From positions 186,001 through 250,000 of the forward strand of contig NZ_CP142523.1 of NCBI RefSeq assembly GCF_036885605.1: a stretch of 64,000 nt of DNA, written 5' to 3'. Positions 52,721 through 62,500 of this stretch are shown here, piece by piece. This stretch comes from Janthinobacterium sp. TB1-E2. GTDB lineage: Bacteria; Pseudomonadota; Gammaproteobacteria; Burkholderiales; Burkholderiaceae_D. Each line of letters begins with the position of its first letter. The first letter of the stretch is position 1. The notes under the pieces are model-generated. The model searched no databases, had not been told where the DNA came from, and saw only the letters and a list, made by a program, of their open reading frames with translations. Position numbers and translations under genes: made by a program.

Positions 52721-53587
52721 TTATTCCTGTCCCTTCAATTGCAACGCCCGCTCATACAGCGCATTCTTCTTGCGCCCCGTGATTTGCGCCGTCAAATTCG
52801 CCGCCTGCTTGACGCTGCATTCGGCCAGCAGGATATTGAGGATGCGCTCCGCTTCCACGTCTTCCGCGTCCTGCGCTTGCGTCGCGCCTTCGAGCAGGAC
52901 GACGAATTCTCCCTTTTCACGGTGCGCGTCGGCGCGTATCCAGCTTTCCGCTTCGGACAGGGGACAGCGGTGGATTTCCTCGAACAGTTTCGTCAGCTCG
53001 CGCGCGAACACCACCTGGCGCGTCGGTTCGAACGCTTCCACCAAGGCCGTGGCGCAATCGAGGATGCGGTGCGGCGCTTCATAGAACACCATCGTCGCCG
53101 TCACGCCGCGCAGGCTGTGCAACATGTTTTCGCGCTGCTTGGCTTTCGCGGGCAGGAAGCCGACAAAGTAAAACTGGTCATTCAACAGGCCGCTGGCGGA
53201 AATGGCGGTAATCGCCGCCGACGGGCCGGGCAGGGGCAGCACGCGCAGGCCGGCCGCGCGCACGGCGTCGACGATGCGCGCACCGGGGTCGGACACGGCG
53301 GGCGTGCCGGCGTCGGAAACGAGGGCGATGCGCTCGCCGGCGTGCAGGCGGGCGATCAGGGTCTGCGCCACTTCGCGTTCGTTATGTTGATGCGCCGCAA
53401 TCAGGGGCTTGTTCAAGCCAAAGCGCGTCAACAGGTGCGCCGTGTTGCGCGTATCTTCACAGGCGACGGCATCGGCAAGGCTCAGCAGATGCAGCGCGCG
53501 CAGGCTGATATCGGTCACATTACCGATCGGCGTGGCCACTATATACAATGTTGCGATAGGATAGACCTGGTGCGCCGCCTCTGTCAT
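52721..53587 (-). CDS. rsmI: 16S rRNA (cytidine1402-2'-O)-methyltransferase
   Basis: 288 residues from ATG 53587. An in-frame ATG at 53629 would add 14 residues; the shorter form matches the E. coli length before the first strand, and neither has a good ribosome site. Tetrapyrrole-methylase fold motifs are LYIVATPIGNVTDISLRAL, ACEDTRNTAHLL, ALVSDAGTPAVSDPGARIV, LPLPGPSAAITAISASGL and FYFVGFLPAKAKQRE. It methylates C1402 in the ribosomal P site using SAM. It is head to head with lpoA, as in E. coli. Confidence 0.95.
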   Translation of the reverse strand: MTEAAHQVYPIATLYIVATPIGNVTDISLRALHLLSLADAVACEDTRNTAHLLTRFGLNKPLIAAHQHNEREVAQTLIARLHAGERIALVSDAGTPAVSDPGARIVDAVRAAGLRVLPLPGPSAAITAISASGLLNDQFYFVGFLPAKAKQRENMLHSLRGVTATMVFYEAPHRILDCATALVEAFEPTRQVVFARELTKLFEEIHRCPLSEAESWIRADAHREKGEFVVLLEGATQAQDAEDVEAERILNILLAECSVKQAANLTAQITGRKKNALYERALQLKGQE

Positions 53588-53641
53588 GATGGGCAGGCTG
53601 GCGATGGAACTGATTTCTTGTACGGTCATTTTGGAGGTTAA

Positions 53642-55012
53642 ATGCTTGCTAATAGTGTGAAGTTACTGCTTGTTTGTGCCGCGACCGGCATGCTGAGCGC
53701 TTGCAGCACGCCTTGCGACGCGCCCGGGCAATTGTGCGCGCCTATTGAATCTAACACAAGGGCGCTGCCGCCACCGAAGCCGCTGCCACCGCCCGTGCCG
53801 CCCAAGCCGCCCGCGCCCGAACCTGTGACGTTTGCCGTGGCCGTACCCGATATTACCGCCTACGACGGCAATGGCGCGCCGCTGGCGCCCATCAATACCA
53901 AGCCGGCGACCGGCACGCCGCAGGACATGCCGGCCGCCACGGCGCCGGCGCCGTCGGACGGCAAGGTCCACCACATCGGCCTGCTGCTGCCGCTGCGCTC
54001 CGCTTCCCTGGGCCCGGCCGCCGAGCTGCTGCGCGCCGGCTTCATGGCCGCGTATGAGCGCGACCGCAGCGGCTTTGAAGTGACGGTGATCGACACGGGC
54101 GACGGCAGCAGCGACGTGCTGAACAAATTCGCGCAAGCACAGGAAGAACAGGACATCGTCGTCGGGCCTTTGTCGCGCTCGGCCGTCACGGCCGTGGCCA
54201 ACAGCGACCTGGTACGCAAGCCAACGATCGCCCTGAACCACCCCGACAACCGCGGCGAGGCGCGCCTGCCGGCCAAGCTGCTGGTGATGGGCTTGTCGAT
54301 TGAGGCGGAAGCGCGCCAGGTCGCCGCCTGGGCCGCCAGCGAACAGCCGGGCGCCAGCGCACTGGTCCTGTCGGCCGGTTCGCCCTCGCAGCGCCGCATC
54401 AGCGCCGCCTTCAAGCAGGAATGGCTGCGCCAGGGCGGCAAGATCGAGACGATGGACTTGACGGCCACGAATGGCTACCTGAGCGATGCCGAGCTGGTAC
54501 AACTGCGCGCGCGCCTGGCCGCCACGCCACCGGGCCTGCTGTTTGCCGCGCTCGACGCCGACCAGGCGCGCCAGTTGCGCGTGGCCATCGGCAGCGATCT
54601 GCCCCTGTATGGCACCTCGTCCTTGAATCCCGGCGCCGGGCGCGGCGCCAGCGGCCCCGAACTCGACGGCGCGCGCTTGCTGGACCTGCCATGGCAAGTG
54701 CAGCGCGAGCATCCGCAAGTGATGGTGTATCCGCAGCCGCCGCAACCGGCCGACGCCCGCCTGACGGCCGACATGGAACGCCTGTACGCGCTGGGCATCG
54801 ATGCCTTCCGCGTGGCGCGCGAAGTGGCGCTGCGCCCGAACGCGCCATTTACCCTTGATGGCGTGACGGGCCGCCTGGCCGTGCGCTTCGAGAATGAGCA
54901 AACAGTATTCGAACGCACAGAACAGGCCGCCACCTATCAGCAAGGCGTGCTGGGCACCTGGCCACCGGCCGCGCCGGCGCCGGCGCCTGTCTCTGTGCCG
55001 CCGGCCCAATAA
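53642..55012 (+). CDS. lpoA: LpoA-like penicillin-binding protein activator lipoprotein
   Basis: 456 residues. The lipoprotein signal with lipobox LSAC puts Cys at about residue 21. A Pro-rich linker (LPPPKPLPPPVPPKPPAPEP) follows, then a periplasmic-binding-like domain from about 110 (HHIGLLLPLRSASLGPAAEL, VVGPLSRSAVTAVANSDLV, LAATPPGLLFAALDADQARQ). It matches the C-terminal half of LpoA/LppC, the outer-membrane activator of PBP1A; the N-terminal TPR domain of gamma-proteobacterial LpoA is missing. GGAGG lies 4 bp before the ATG. It starts the lpoA-yraN-diaA-dolP run. Confidence 0.88.
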   Translation: MLANSVKLLLVCAATGMLSACSTPCDAPGQLCAPIESNTRALPPPKPLPPPVPPKPPAPEPVTFAVAVPDITAYDGNGAPLAPINTKPATGTPQDMPAATAPAPSDGKVHHIGLLLPLRSASLGPAAELLRAGFMAAYERDRSGFEVTVIDTGDGSSDVLNKFAQAQEEQDIVVGPLSRSAVTAVANSDLVRKPTIALNHPDNRGEARLPAKLLVMGLSIEAEARQVAAWAASEQPGASALVLSAGSPSQRRISAAFKQEWLRQGGKIETMDLTATNGYLSDAELVQLRARLAATPPGLLFAALDADQARQLRVAIGSDLPLYGTSSLNPGAGRGASGPELDGARLLDLPWQVQREHPQVMVYPQPPQPADARLTADMERLYALGIDAFRVAREVALRPNAPFTLDGVTGRLAVRFENEQTVFERTEQAATYQQGVLGTWPPAAPAPAPVSVPPAQ

Positions 55013-55021
55013 GGACACGCC

Positions 55022-55381
55022 ATGCCACCCCTGCCTTTCCAGAATAAACAGGCACGGGGACGGCAAGGGGAAGACGATGCGCTCGCGTATCTGCTGCTGC
55101 AAGGCCTGGTGCTGCTGGAGCGTAACTATCTGTGCAAGGGCGGCGAGCTGGACCTGATCATGCGCGATGGCGCATCCGTCGTCTTCGTCGAAGTGCGGCT
55201 ACGCAGCAGTGCAGCCTTCGGCGGCGCCCTGGCCAGCATCACGCCAGCCAAGCAGCGGCGCATGACGGTGGCCGCGCAAACCTGGCTGCTGCGGCAAAAA
55301 ACCGTGCCGCCCTGCCGTTTCGACGCGCTGGCCATTGATGGCGGGCGCATCAGCTGGCTGAAGAACATCCTCGATATGTAA
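55022..55381 (+). CDS. yraN: YraN family protein (UPF0102, endonuclease-like fold)
   Basis: 119 residues. It has GRQGEDDALAYLLLQGLVLL, the nuclease-like GELDLIMRDGASVVFVEVRL (D and E-x-K/R pattern of restriction-enzyme-like folds) and ITPAKQRRMTVAAQTWL. No activity is established for the family. It starts 9 bp after lpoA. The gene order lpoA-yraN-diaA-dolP is the same as in E. coli. Confidence 0.93.
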   Translation: MPPLPFQNKQARGRQGEDDALAYLLLQGLVLLERNYLCKGGELDLIMRDGASVVFVEVRLRSSAAFGGALASITPAKQRRMTVAAQTWLLRQKTVPPCRFDALAIDGGRISWLKNILDM

Positions 55382-56711
<1,330 letters not shown>

Positions 56712-56739
56712 ACGCCTCCTCCGTTTGACCTACGGCTTT

Positions 56740-56770
56740 GATGCGGCGATATGGCTATAATGGCCGCATC
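56740..56770 (+). promoter_or_regulatory. Inverted repeat around a TATAAT box before the TlpA-like gene
   Basis: GATGCGGC and GCCGCATC (8-bp perfect arms) flank GATATGGCTATAATG. The TATAAT is at 56756-56761, 33 bp before the ATG of the TlpA-like gene. A consensus -35 is not seen at 16-18 bp. The arrangement suggests a repressor or activator site over the promoter. Confidence 0.5.
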
Positions 56771-56793
56771 GCCGCGCTTTTCAAGTAAAAACC

Positions 56794-57315
56794 ATGTCAA
56801 CTTCGCCATCCGCAAGCAAGTCCTGGGTCAAGCCAGCCCTGATCGCCGTCTTCGTGGCGGGCGTGGCCGCCGCCGCTTATCTGTCGCTCAATGACAAGCA
56901 AAGCGCACCGGACGTGACCTTCCACGGCATCCATGGCGAAAAAATCACGTCGGCCAGCCTGCGCGGAAAGGTCGTGATGGTCAATTTCTGGGCCACCTCG
57001 TGCACCACCTGCGTGGCGGAAATGCCGGACATGGTCGACACCTACAACAAGTACAAGGGGCAAGGGCTGGAATTCGTGGCCGTGGCCATGAAATACGATC
57101 CGGCCAACTACGTGCTGAACTTCGCCGAAACGCGCCAGCTGCCGTTCAAGGTGGCGCTCGACGTGACGGGCGAGGCGGCCAAGGCCTATGGCGACGTGGC
57201 CCTCACGCCCACCACCTTCGTGCTCGACAAGCAGGGCAAGATCCTCAAGCGCTACGTGGGCAAGCCGGAATTCGCGGAACTGCACAAGTTGCTGGAAACG
57301 GCTATCGCCGGTTAA
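56794..57315 (+). CDS. TlpA/ResA-like membrane-anchored thioredoxin
   Basis: 173 residues. An N-terminal signal anchor (KPALIAVFVAGVAAAAYLSL) is followed by a thioredoxin fold with the active site C70-T-T-C73 in VMVNFWATSCTTCVAEMPD and the cis-proline in ALTPTTFVLDKQG. It is a periplasmic disulfide reductase, the kind used in cytochrome c maturation or in keeping periplasmic thiols reduced. It is monocistronic by appearance, with its own promoter region. Confidence 0.9.
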   Translation: MSTSPSASKSWVKPALIAVFVAGVAAAAYLSLNDKQSAPDVTFHGIHGEKITSASLRGKVVMVNFWATSCTTCVAEMPDMVDTYNKYKGQGLEFVAVAMKYDPANYVLNFAETRQLPFKVALDVTGEAAKAYGDVALTPTTFVLDKQGKILKRYVGKPEFAELHKLLETAIAG

Positions 57316-57339
57316 GGCTCGGCACCGCACAAAACCTTG

Positions 57340-57367
57340 TTGCCAAGTGTTATCAACCTGTTATAAC
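57340..57367 (+). promoter_or_regulatory. Candidate sigma-70 promoter for the ECF sigma operon
   Basis: TTGCCA, 16 bp, TATAAC, with the start codon about 40 bp further on. No obvious ECF-type -35 (such as GGAAC) was seen. Confidence 0.5.
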
Positions 57368-57407
57368 CTTCCTAGGCGTGATCCCACTCACCTTGTGAAG
57401 GCCAGCC

Positions 57408-57998
57408 GTGCCCCTAGCCGCTCAATCGCTCGACCCGCAGCAACTGAAAACCTGGCTGCTCGCCACCGGCAACAAGGACGCCACCGCGTTCCGCCAGCTA
57501 TATAACTCCACCTCATCGAAACTGTTTGGCTTCGCGCTGCGTATATTGCATAAGCAAGAGCTCGCAGAAGAAGCCTTGCAAGAGGGTTTCGTCGCCATCT
57601 GGAACAACGCCGCCACGTATCAAAGCCATCTGGCGGCGCCGATGACCTGGATGGCCACCATCGTGCGCAACAAGGCGTTCGATGTGCTGCGGCGCAGCGA
57701 CGATACCGTGGAAATCGATGCCGAACAGTTTGATAGCGAAGTCATGAATGCACTCCGAGACCCCCAGGCCACGCCGATCGAATCACTGCAGCTAAGCGGT
57801 GACGCCAAGGCGCTGGCGTTTTGCATGTCCGCCCTGGAAGGGCTGCACCGGCAGGTGGTCGCCCTGGCGTTCTATCACGACCTGTCGCACAGCGAAGTGG
57901 CGCAGCAGATGTCGCTGCCGATCGGCACCGTGAAGACCTGGATACGCCGCAGCCTGGAACGCCTGCGCACGTGTCTGGCGAAACGGGAGGCATCATGA
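57408..57998 (+). CDS. ECF-type RNA polymerase sigma factor
   Basis: 196 residues, starting at GTG 57408 with GAAGG six bases upstream. Region 2 is at about 25-95 (FRQLYNSTSSKLFGFALRIL, AEEALQEGFVAIWNNAATY, TWMATIVRNKAFDVLRR) and region 4 at about 130-190 (LALAFYHDLSH-like segment, then QQMSLPIGTVKTWIRRSLER). The stop overlaps the anti-sigma start by 4 bp (ATGA). It belongs to the SigK/RskA-like two-gene systems. Confidence 0.93.
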   Translation: MPLAAQSLDPQQLKTWLLATGNKDATAFRQLYNSTSSKLFGFALRILHKQELAEEALQEGFVAIWNNAATYQSHLAAPMTWMATIVRNKAFDVLRRSDDTVEIDAEQFDSEVMNALRDPQATPIESLQLSGDAKALAFCMSALEGLHRQVVALAFYHDLSHSEVAQQMSLPIGTVKTWIRRSLERLRTCLAKREAS

Positions 57999-58690
57999 AT
58001 ATCCGCGGCAATGACGTGCTGCGTCAGAAACTGGCGTCCGAATACGTGCTCGGCACCTTGAAAGGCGGCGCGCGGCGGCGTTTCGAAGGCTGGCTGCACA
58101 ATGACGCCGACTTGCGCAATATCACCGCCGAATGGCGCCAGCGCCTGGAACCGATGGCCGAATTTGCCACGCCCGTGGCGCCGCCCAAGCGCGTGTGGCA
58201 GCAGATCGAGCAGCGCCTGCACCTGAAGCCGCAGGGCGGCTGGTCCTTGTTCCGCGATTCCCTGTCGTTCTGGCGTTCGCTGGGCATGGCCTCGAGCGCC
58301 ATCGCCGCGCTGCTGGTGATCGTCGTGGCCACGCGCATGATGGACGCGCCGCAGATCAGCTATGTGGCCAGCCTGATGGACGAGAAAGCGCAAACGGCCC
58401 TGTTGCTGACGGCCGACAGCCGCCACGGCGCGCTCGAGGTGCGCATGGTGGGCAACGCACCCGTGCCGAGCGACAAGGATCTGGAACTGTGGGCTGTGCC
58501 GAAGAGCGGCAACCCGCGCTCCCTGGGCTTATTGGCCGACAAGGGCAACGTGAAACTGGCCTTGTCTGAGCGCGCCATCGGCAACGACGTGGCCTTGCTG
58601 GCCGTCACGCTGGAGCCGAAAGGCGGTTCGCCGAATCCGGACGGACCGACGGGGCCGATTTTGTATAAAGGTAACTGGGTGAAAATCTAA
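57995..58690 (+). CDS. Anti-sigma factor, RskA-like (anti-sigma-K C-terminal domain)
   Basis: 231 residues from ATG 57995. A cytosolic N-terminal segment (LRQKLASEYVLGTLKGGARR) resembles the zinc-less anti-sigma domain. One membrane helix follows (SLGMASSAIAALLVIVVATR, about 90-112), then a periplasmic RskA domain (ARHGAL-like segment, KDLELWAVPKSGNPRSLGLL, VALLAVTLEPKGGSPNPDGP). It should hold the sigma factor at the membrane until an envelope signal releases it. Confidence 0.9.
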   Translation: MNIRGNDVLRQKLASEYVLGTLKGGARRRFEGWLHNDADLRNITAEWRQRLEPMAEFATPVAPPKRVWQQIEQRLHLKPQGGWSLFRDSLSFWRSLGMASSAIAALLVIVVATRMMDAPQISYVASLMDEKAQTALLLTADSRHGALEVRMVGNAPVPSDKDLELWAVPKSGNPRSLGLLADKGNVKLALSERAIGNDVALLAVTLEPKGGSPNPDGPTGPILYKGNWVKI

Positions 58691-58707
58691 CCCGAAGGCA
58701 AAAATCC

Positions 58708-58734
58708 GGGGTCAGACCCGCCGGGTCTGACCCC
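58708..58734. repeat. Perfect 12-bp palindrome GGGGTCAGACCC
   Basis: GGGGTCAGACCC, loop GCC, GGGTCTGACCCC, 18 bp after the anti-sigma stop and 24 bp before the convergent thioesterase stop. No T-run. It resembles the GGGTCTGACCCC palindromes dispersed in many beta-proteobacterial genomes (recollection). It may serve as a transcript end for both genes. Confidence 0.75.
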
Positions 58735-58757
58735 AGCAGTTGATTTAGGGTGTCGGT

Positions 58758-59180
58758 TTATTTGGGATATAGAATCATCTGCGTGCAGCGGAACAAGGCA
58801 ATCGTTTTGCCCGTTTCCTTGCTTTTCACCACGGCATCCCACACTTGCGTGTTGCGGCCCTTGTGTTCGACCTTGGCCGTGCAGGTGAGCGTGCCTTCGC
58901 GGGCCGTGCCCAGGTGGTTCGATTTCAATTCGATGGTCGTGAAATTAGTCGCCCCTTCGGGCAGGTTGACGATGCAGCCGTAGCCGGAAGCCGTGTCGGC
59001 CAGGGTCACCACGCTGCCCGCGTGCAGGTAGCCGTTCGGCGCCAGCAGATGCGGCAGCACGGGCAATTCCGCCGTCAGCTGGCCGTCGCCCACTTCCGTG
59101 ATGACGATGCCCAGGTGGCCGGGCAGGCGGCCCGTGCCGCGTTCATTCAACATTGCTACGGTGATCTCGGGATTGCTCAT
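58758..59180 (-). CDS. Hotdog-fold thioesterase (PaaI family)
   Basis: 140 residues, one hotdog domain: GHLGIVITEVGDGQLTAELP, the active-site region APNGYLHAGSVVTLADTASG (His/Gly/Asp pattern of PaaI-like enzymes) and TIELKSNHLGTAREGTLTCT. It likely hydrolyses an aromatic or short acyl-CoA in the cytosol. The substrate is unknown. It is alone in its orientation between the anti-sigma gene and the PepSY gene. Confidence 0.9.
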   Translation of the reverse strand: MSNPEITVAMLNERGTGRLPGHLGIVITEVGDGQLTAELPVLPHLLAPNGYLHAGSVVTLADTASGYGCIVNLPEGATNFTTIELKSNHLGTAREGTLTCTAKVEHKGRNTQVWDAVVKSKETGKTIALFRCTQMILYPK

Positions 59181-59264
59181 GCTGGTCCTTGTGCGGGTGA
59201 GTCCGGGATACGCCGGAACATACTATGATGATAGCAACTTTCCCGGCCACGGTCTGGCGACCGC

Positions 59265-60422
59265 TTATTTCCGGCCGCGCCGCCGTTTCCACCATACCAA
59301 TGTCCCCGTCAGCAGGAACAGCAGCGGCATCAGGCCGAAAGCGGTAATAAAACCGCGCCCGGCCACGCCAAAGGCCTGGCCCGAGTGCAGGGGGAATTGC
59401 CAGCCCAGGAAAACGTCTCCGGCCGGCGCCCGCAAGGGATCGCGTATGCGCAGGGGCAAGCCGCTGCGCGCGTCCACAGTGATGCGCGTGGCACCGTCGC
59501 CCTCGGCGATTTCGCCAGGCTGGCGCACGCGCACGTCATACGGCTGGTCCTTTTTCGCCGGCAGCACGATGCGCGACACGCGCGCCTGCGGATACAGCTG
59601 TTGCGCGGCGGCCATGGCCTGGCCCGCATCGAGCAGGTCGCCATCCTGCCGCAGATTTTTCAGTTTGGCCTTGTCCGGCGCCGTCGAGACGAGCTCCACC
59701 AGCGGCACGACCAATTGCGGCAAATTGAAATAAATGCCGGAAAAGGCCAGTACGGCCAGCACGGGTGCGGCAAAAAAGCCGGCCGCCTTGTGAAACGTGT
59801 AGTTGAAGCGGGGCCAGGAACCGCCATGCGACACCGTCAGCGCGCGCTTGATCGCCGTCCACTGCAGGCGCGGCCACCACAGATAGATGCCGCTCAAGGC
59901 CATCAGCAGCAACATCACGCCCGAGATACCCGTAATGGTTTTACCCACTTCGCCCGACAATAAATAACGGTGCAGATGAAACATGCCCGACATCAGCAGC
60001 GGGCGCGTGAGGCCGAAACGCCCCCAGTCGCGCTCGCCTTTGACTTGCAAGGTGTAGGGGTCGACCATCACCTGGCGCACGATGGCCTGGCTGAAAGGCG
60101 ACGGTTTGCCGGCTTGCCGGTACGAGGCCACGTACACGTCGCGCGCATCGGCGGGCGGATTGAGCTGGGCCGGCTTGCCGTAAGCGGGGTCGGCCGCGAG
60201 CCCATCGACCACCGCTTGCACCGTGCGCGGCGTCACCTGGAACACCTGGCCGGGCGCGGGCGTGCTCGCCTGCAACAGGGTCGGATTCAGGTATGCGTCG
60301 AGCTCCGGCATCCAGGCGATGGCGGAACCCGTCAAGCCCAGCAAAACGAACAGGGCGCCGAACCACAGGCCCGCATACAGGTGCAGCTTGGCGAACAACC
60401 ACTTGATCGGGCGTTTGGACAT
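59265..60422 (-). CDS. PepSY-associated TM domain protein
   Basis: 385 residues from ATG 60422, where the protein starts MSKRPIKWLFAKLHLYAGLW, a typical beginning for this family. Four membrane helices are visible: one near 15-38 (FGALFVLLGLTGSAIAW), one near 175-200 (GVMLLLMALSGIYLWWPRL), one near 230-255 and one at the C-terminus (FGLMPLLFLLTGTLVWWKRR). Histidines in KLHLYAG, MFHLHRYLL and YTFHKAAGFF fit a heme- or iron-handling membrane protein. Such proteins often accompany TonB siderophore receptors as ferric reductases. No siderophore gene is adjacent; the truncated TonB receptor is 2 kb away. Confidence 0.88.
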   Translation of the reverse strand: MSKRPIKWLFAKLHLYAGLWFGALFVLLGLTGSAIAWMPELDAYLNPTLLQASTPAPGQVFQVTPRTVQAVVDGLAADPAYGKPAQLNPPADARDVYVASYRQAGKPSPFSQAIVRQVMVDPYTLQVKGERDWGRFGLTRPLLMSGMFHLHRYLLSGEVGKTITGISGVMLLLMALSGIYLWWPRLQWTAIKRALTVSHGGSWPRFNYTFHKAAGFFAAPVLAVLAFSGIYFNLPQLVVPLVELVSTAPDKAKLKNLRQDGDLLDAGQAMAAAQQLYPQARVSRIVLPAKKDQPYDVRVRQPGEIAEGDGATRITVDARSGLPLRIRDPLRAPAGDVFLGWQFPLHSGQAFGVAGRGFITAFGLMPLLFLLTGTLVWWKRRRGRK

Positions 60423-60643
60423 GGGGAGGCGACTCGGGGAAATTTGGGCTGCAGAACGATAGCATGAAAGCTCCGCAGTGAAAATCATGCGCAGGCAGGA
60501 AACGGCAAGCGCAACAACACGCTCATGGGAACATTGAAATCAGGTGGAAACGAGCGTTTTGGCACCATCATCGAGCGCATCGGCATCGCAAGTCAATGTT
60601 GCACGGCATACACTTTCCCCTATACTTCATCGAAAGGAAAACC

Positions 60644-61189
60644 ATGACCACCTCCCGCCTGCTTGCCATCACGCTGGGTCTCGCTTTGCACCTGGACGCC
60701 CACGCCGCCGACTTTACCGTCACCAGCACCGACATCGCGCCGGGCCAGACCCTGGCGCCGGCGCAAGTATTCCAGGGCTTCGGCTGCACGGGCGGCAACC
60801 TGTCGCCGCAATTGTCGTGGCACGGCGCGCCGGCTGGCACCAAAAGCTACGCCGTCACCCTGTACGACCCGGACGCGCCCACGGGCAGCGGCTGGTGGCA
60901 CTGGAGCGTGTTCAATGTGCCTGCCAGCACCACGTCCTTGCCAGGCGGCGCCACGGCCAGCACTCTGCCGGCGGGCGCCATGCAAGGACGCAACGATTAC
61001 GGCGACAGCGCCTACGGCGGCGCCTGCCCGCCACCGGGCGACAAGGCGCACCGTTACCAGATCACCGTGTGGGCATTGAGCGTGGACAAGTTGCCGCTGG
61101 ACCAGCACGCCAGCGGCGCCATGCTCGGCTACATGCTCAACGCCAACGCACTGGGCAAGGCGCAGCTGACGGGACTGTATGGCCGATGA
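60644..61189 (+). CDS. Exported YbhB/YbcL family protein (Raf kinase inhibitor-like)
   Basis: 181 residues from ATG 60644 (GAAAGGAAAACC upstream). A Sec signal ends at AHA-ADFT. PEBP fold motifs: GCTGGNLSPQLSWHGAPAGT, VTLYDPDAPTGSGWWHWSVF, GRNDYGDSAYGGACPPPGDK and YQITVWALSVDKLPL. The ligand site (D-P-D-A-P, H of WWHW) is intact. Function in bacteria is uncertain. It overlaps the AraC-family gene by 11 bp, an unusual coupling to a regulator. Confidence 0.92.
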   Translation: MTTSRLLAITLGLALHLDAHAADFTVTSTDIAPGQTLAPAQVFQGFGCTGGNLSPQLSWHGAPAGTKSYAVTLYDPDAPTGSGWWHWSVFNVPASTTSLPGGATASTLPAGAMQGRNDYGDSAYGGACPPPGDKAHRYQITVWALSVDKLPLDQHASGAMLGYMLNANALGKAQLTGLYGR

Positions 61190-62000
61190 GATCGACGCGG
61201 TGGCCCTGAGCGAACTGCGCATCGCCCACGGCACCATCGAGGCGCGCCGCGCGCAAACCCTGCGCCGCGTGCCCGTCTTCCAGAGCGCCCTGTGCCGCGT
61301 GCGGCAGGGAACGAAGCTGCTGGAATGGGGCGCTCGCCAGGCCCGCGCCGGCACGCACGACGTGGTGTTGATGCCGGCAGGACAGGAATTGGGCGTGGCC
61401 AACCTGCCCGGCGCGCAAGGCTACCGGGCCGAAGTGCTGAGTTTTTCACCGGCCCTGATCGCCCGTTTCCGCGCGCGCCATGGCGGCCTCGTCGATACCC
61501 AGCTGCGCCAGGCGGCCACGGCCAGCCTGTGCGTGCCGCTCGATGCCCACGCGGCGCAGGCCTGGGACCAGCTGATGGCCAGCCTGGCAGGTAGCGCACC
61601 GCCCGCGCTGCTGGCGCACCACGCGGAAGGCTTGCTGCTGGCCCTGGCCTTGGGCGGCCATTGCGGCCCGCTGTTGCTGGACCGCCGCGATCCGCTGGCT
61701 GCGCGCGTGCAGCAAGTGCTGCTGCTGGACCCGGGCGCCGACTGGAGCGTGGCCAAAGTCGCCAGCCATCTGCACTTGGGCGCGTCCACCCTGCGCCGCC
61801 AACTGGCCCTGGAGCAGCGCCACTTCCGCGCCATCCTGGAAGACGTGCGGCTGGGACTGGCCTTGCAGGAATTGCAATCTGGCATCTTACCCATCGGCGA
61901 CATCGCGGCCGCCTGCGGCTACGCCTCGCCATCGCGCTTCGCGGCCCGTTTCCGCCAGCACTACGGCCTGTCGCCGCGCGCACTGCGCGCCACCCTGTAG
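61179..62000 (+). CDS. AraC family transcriptional regulator
   Basis: 273 residues. A cupin-like N-terminal half (GTHDVVLMPAGQELGVANLP) is followed by a C-terminal AraC DNA-binding domain at about 180-270: DWSVAKVASHLHLGASTLRR and LPIGDIAAACGYASPSRFAA, then RFRQHYGLSPRALR. Its start lies inside the 3' end of the YbhB-like gene, so the two are co-translated. It probably regulates that gene or the downstream genes. Confidence 0.9.
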   Translation: MADEIDAVALSELRIAHGTIEARRAQTLRRVPVFQSALCRVRQGTKLLEWGARQARAGTHDVVLMPAGQELGVANLPGAQGYRAEVLSFSPALIARFRARHGGLVDTQLRQAATASLCVPLDAHAAQAWDQLMASLAGSAPPALLAHHAEGLLLALALGGHCGPLLLDRRDPLAARVQQVLLLDPGADWSVAKVASHLHLGASTLRRQLALEQRHFRAILEDVRLGLALQELQSGILPIGDIAAACGYASPSRFAARFRQHYGLSPRALRATL

Positions 62001-62066
62001 CTCCCTCTAGCGCAAATCACGCAACAAGCGCTGACAACGGGGCGATTTTCTTGCTACTATGCGCCC

Positions 62067-62411
62067 ATGTCTTCCCGCCAGCCCACCCGCAAGCTTGCTC
62101 ATCACGGTGCCGCCGCCCTCTCGCGCACACCGTGGCGGCTGTGCGTGGCGCTGTTCAGTGCGCTGGCCCTCGTGTTCCTGCTGTCGACGGCCGCCTCGCA
62201 CCTGCACAAGACCACCTTTGATGCGGAAGAGTGCGCGCTGTGCGCCACGGCCATCGACAAGGTGGCCGACATTGCCGTGCCGCCGGCCATCGCCGAGCCG
62301 CCCACCCAGTTATTGCCGTACCGCTTGCTGGCCATCGCGCCCGCCACCCTGGCGCCCGTCGCCGCCCTGATCCTGCCGCCTGTGCGCGGCCCGCCTGCCG
62401 CCTCACTGTAG
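62067..62411 (+). CDS. Small membrane protein with CxxC, DUF2946/CopL-like
   Basis: 114 residues. One N-terminal membrane helix (LCVALFSALALVFLLSTAAS) is followed by HLH, then EECALCATAIDKV, and a tail ending VRGPPAASL. Membrane helix, His pair, C-x-x-C and a terminal RGPPA are the pattern of DUF2946-type small proteins found next to TonB receptors for metals. A metal-related role is an inference. There is no clear ribosome site at the ATG. 89 bp upstream of the TonB receptor. Confidence 0.65.
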   Translation: MSSRQPTRKLAHHGAAALSRTPWRLCVALFSALALVFLLSTAASHLHKTTFDAEECALCATAIDKVADIAVPPAIAEPPTQLLPYRLLAIAPATLAPVAALILPPVRGPPAASL

Positions 62412-62500
62412 TTCCCACGCTGTTTTCCTTTTTCAGACTGCCCCTAGTCGCGCGTTCATGCGCGCCGGGCCGCCTGGCGTTGACTATTTTGAGGTTCATC

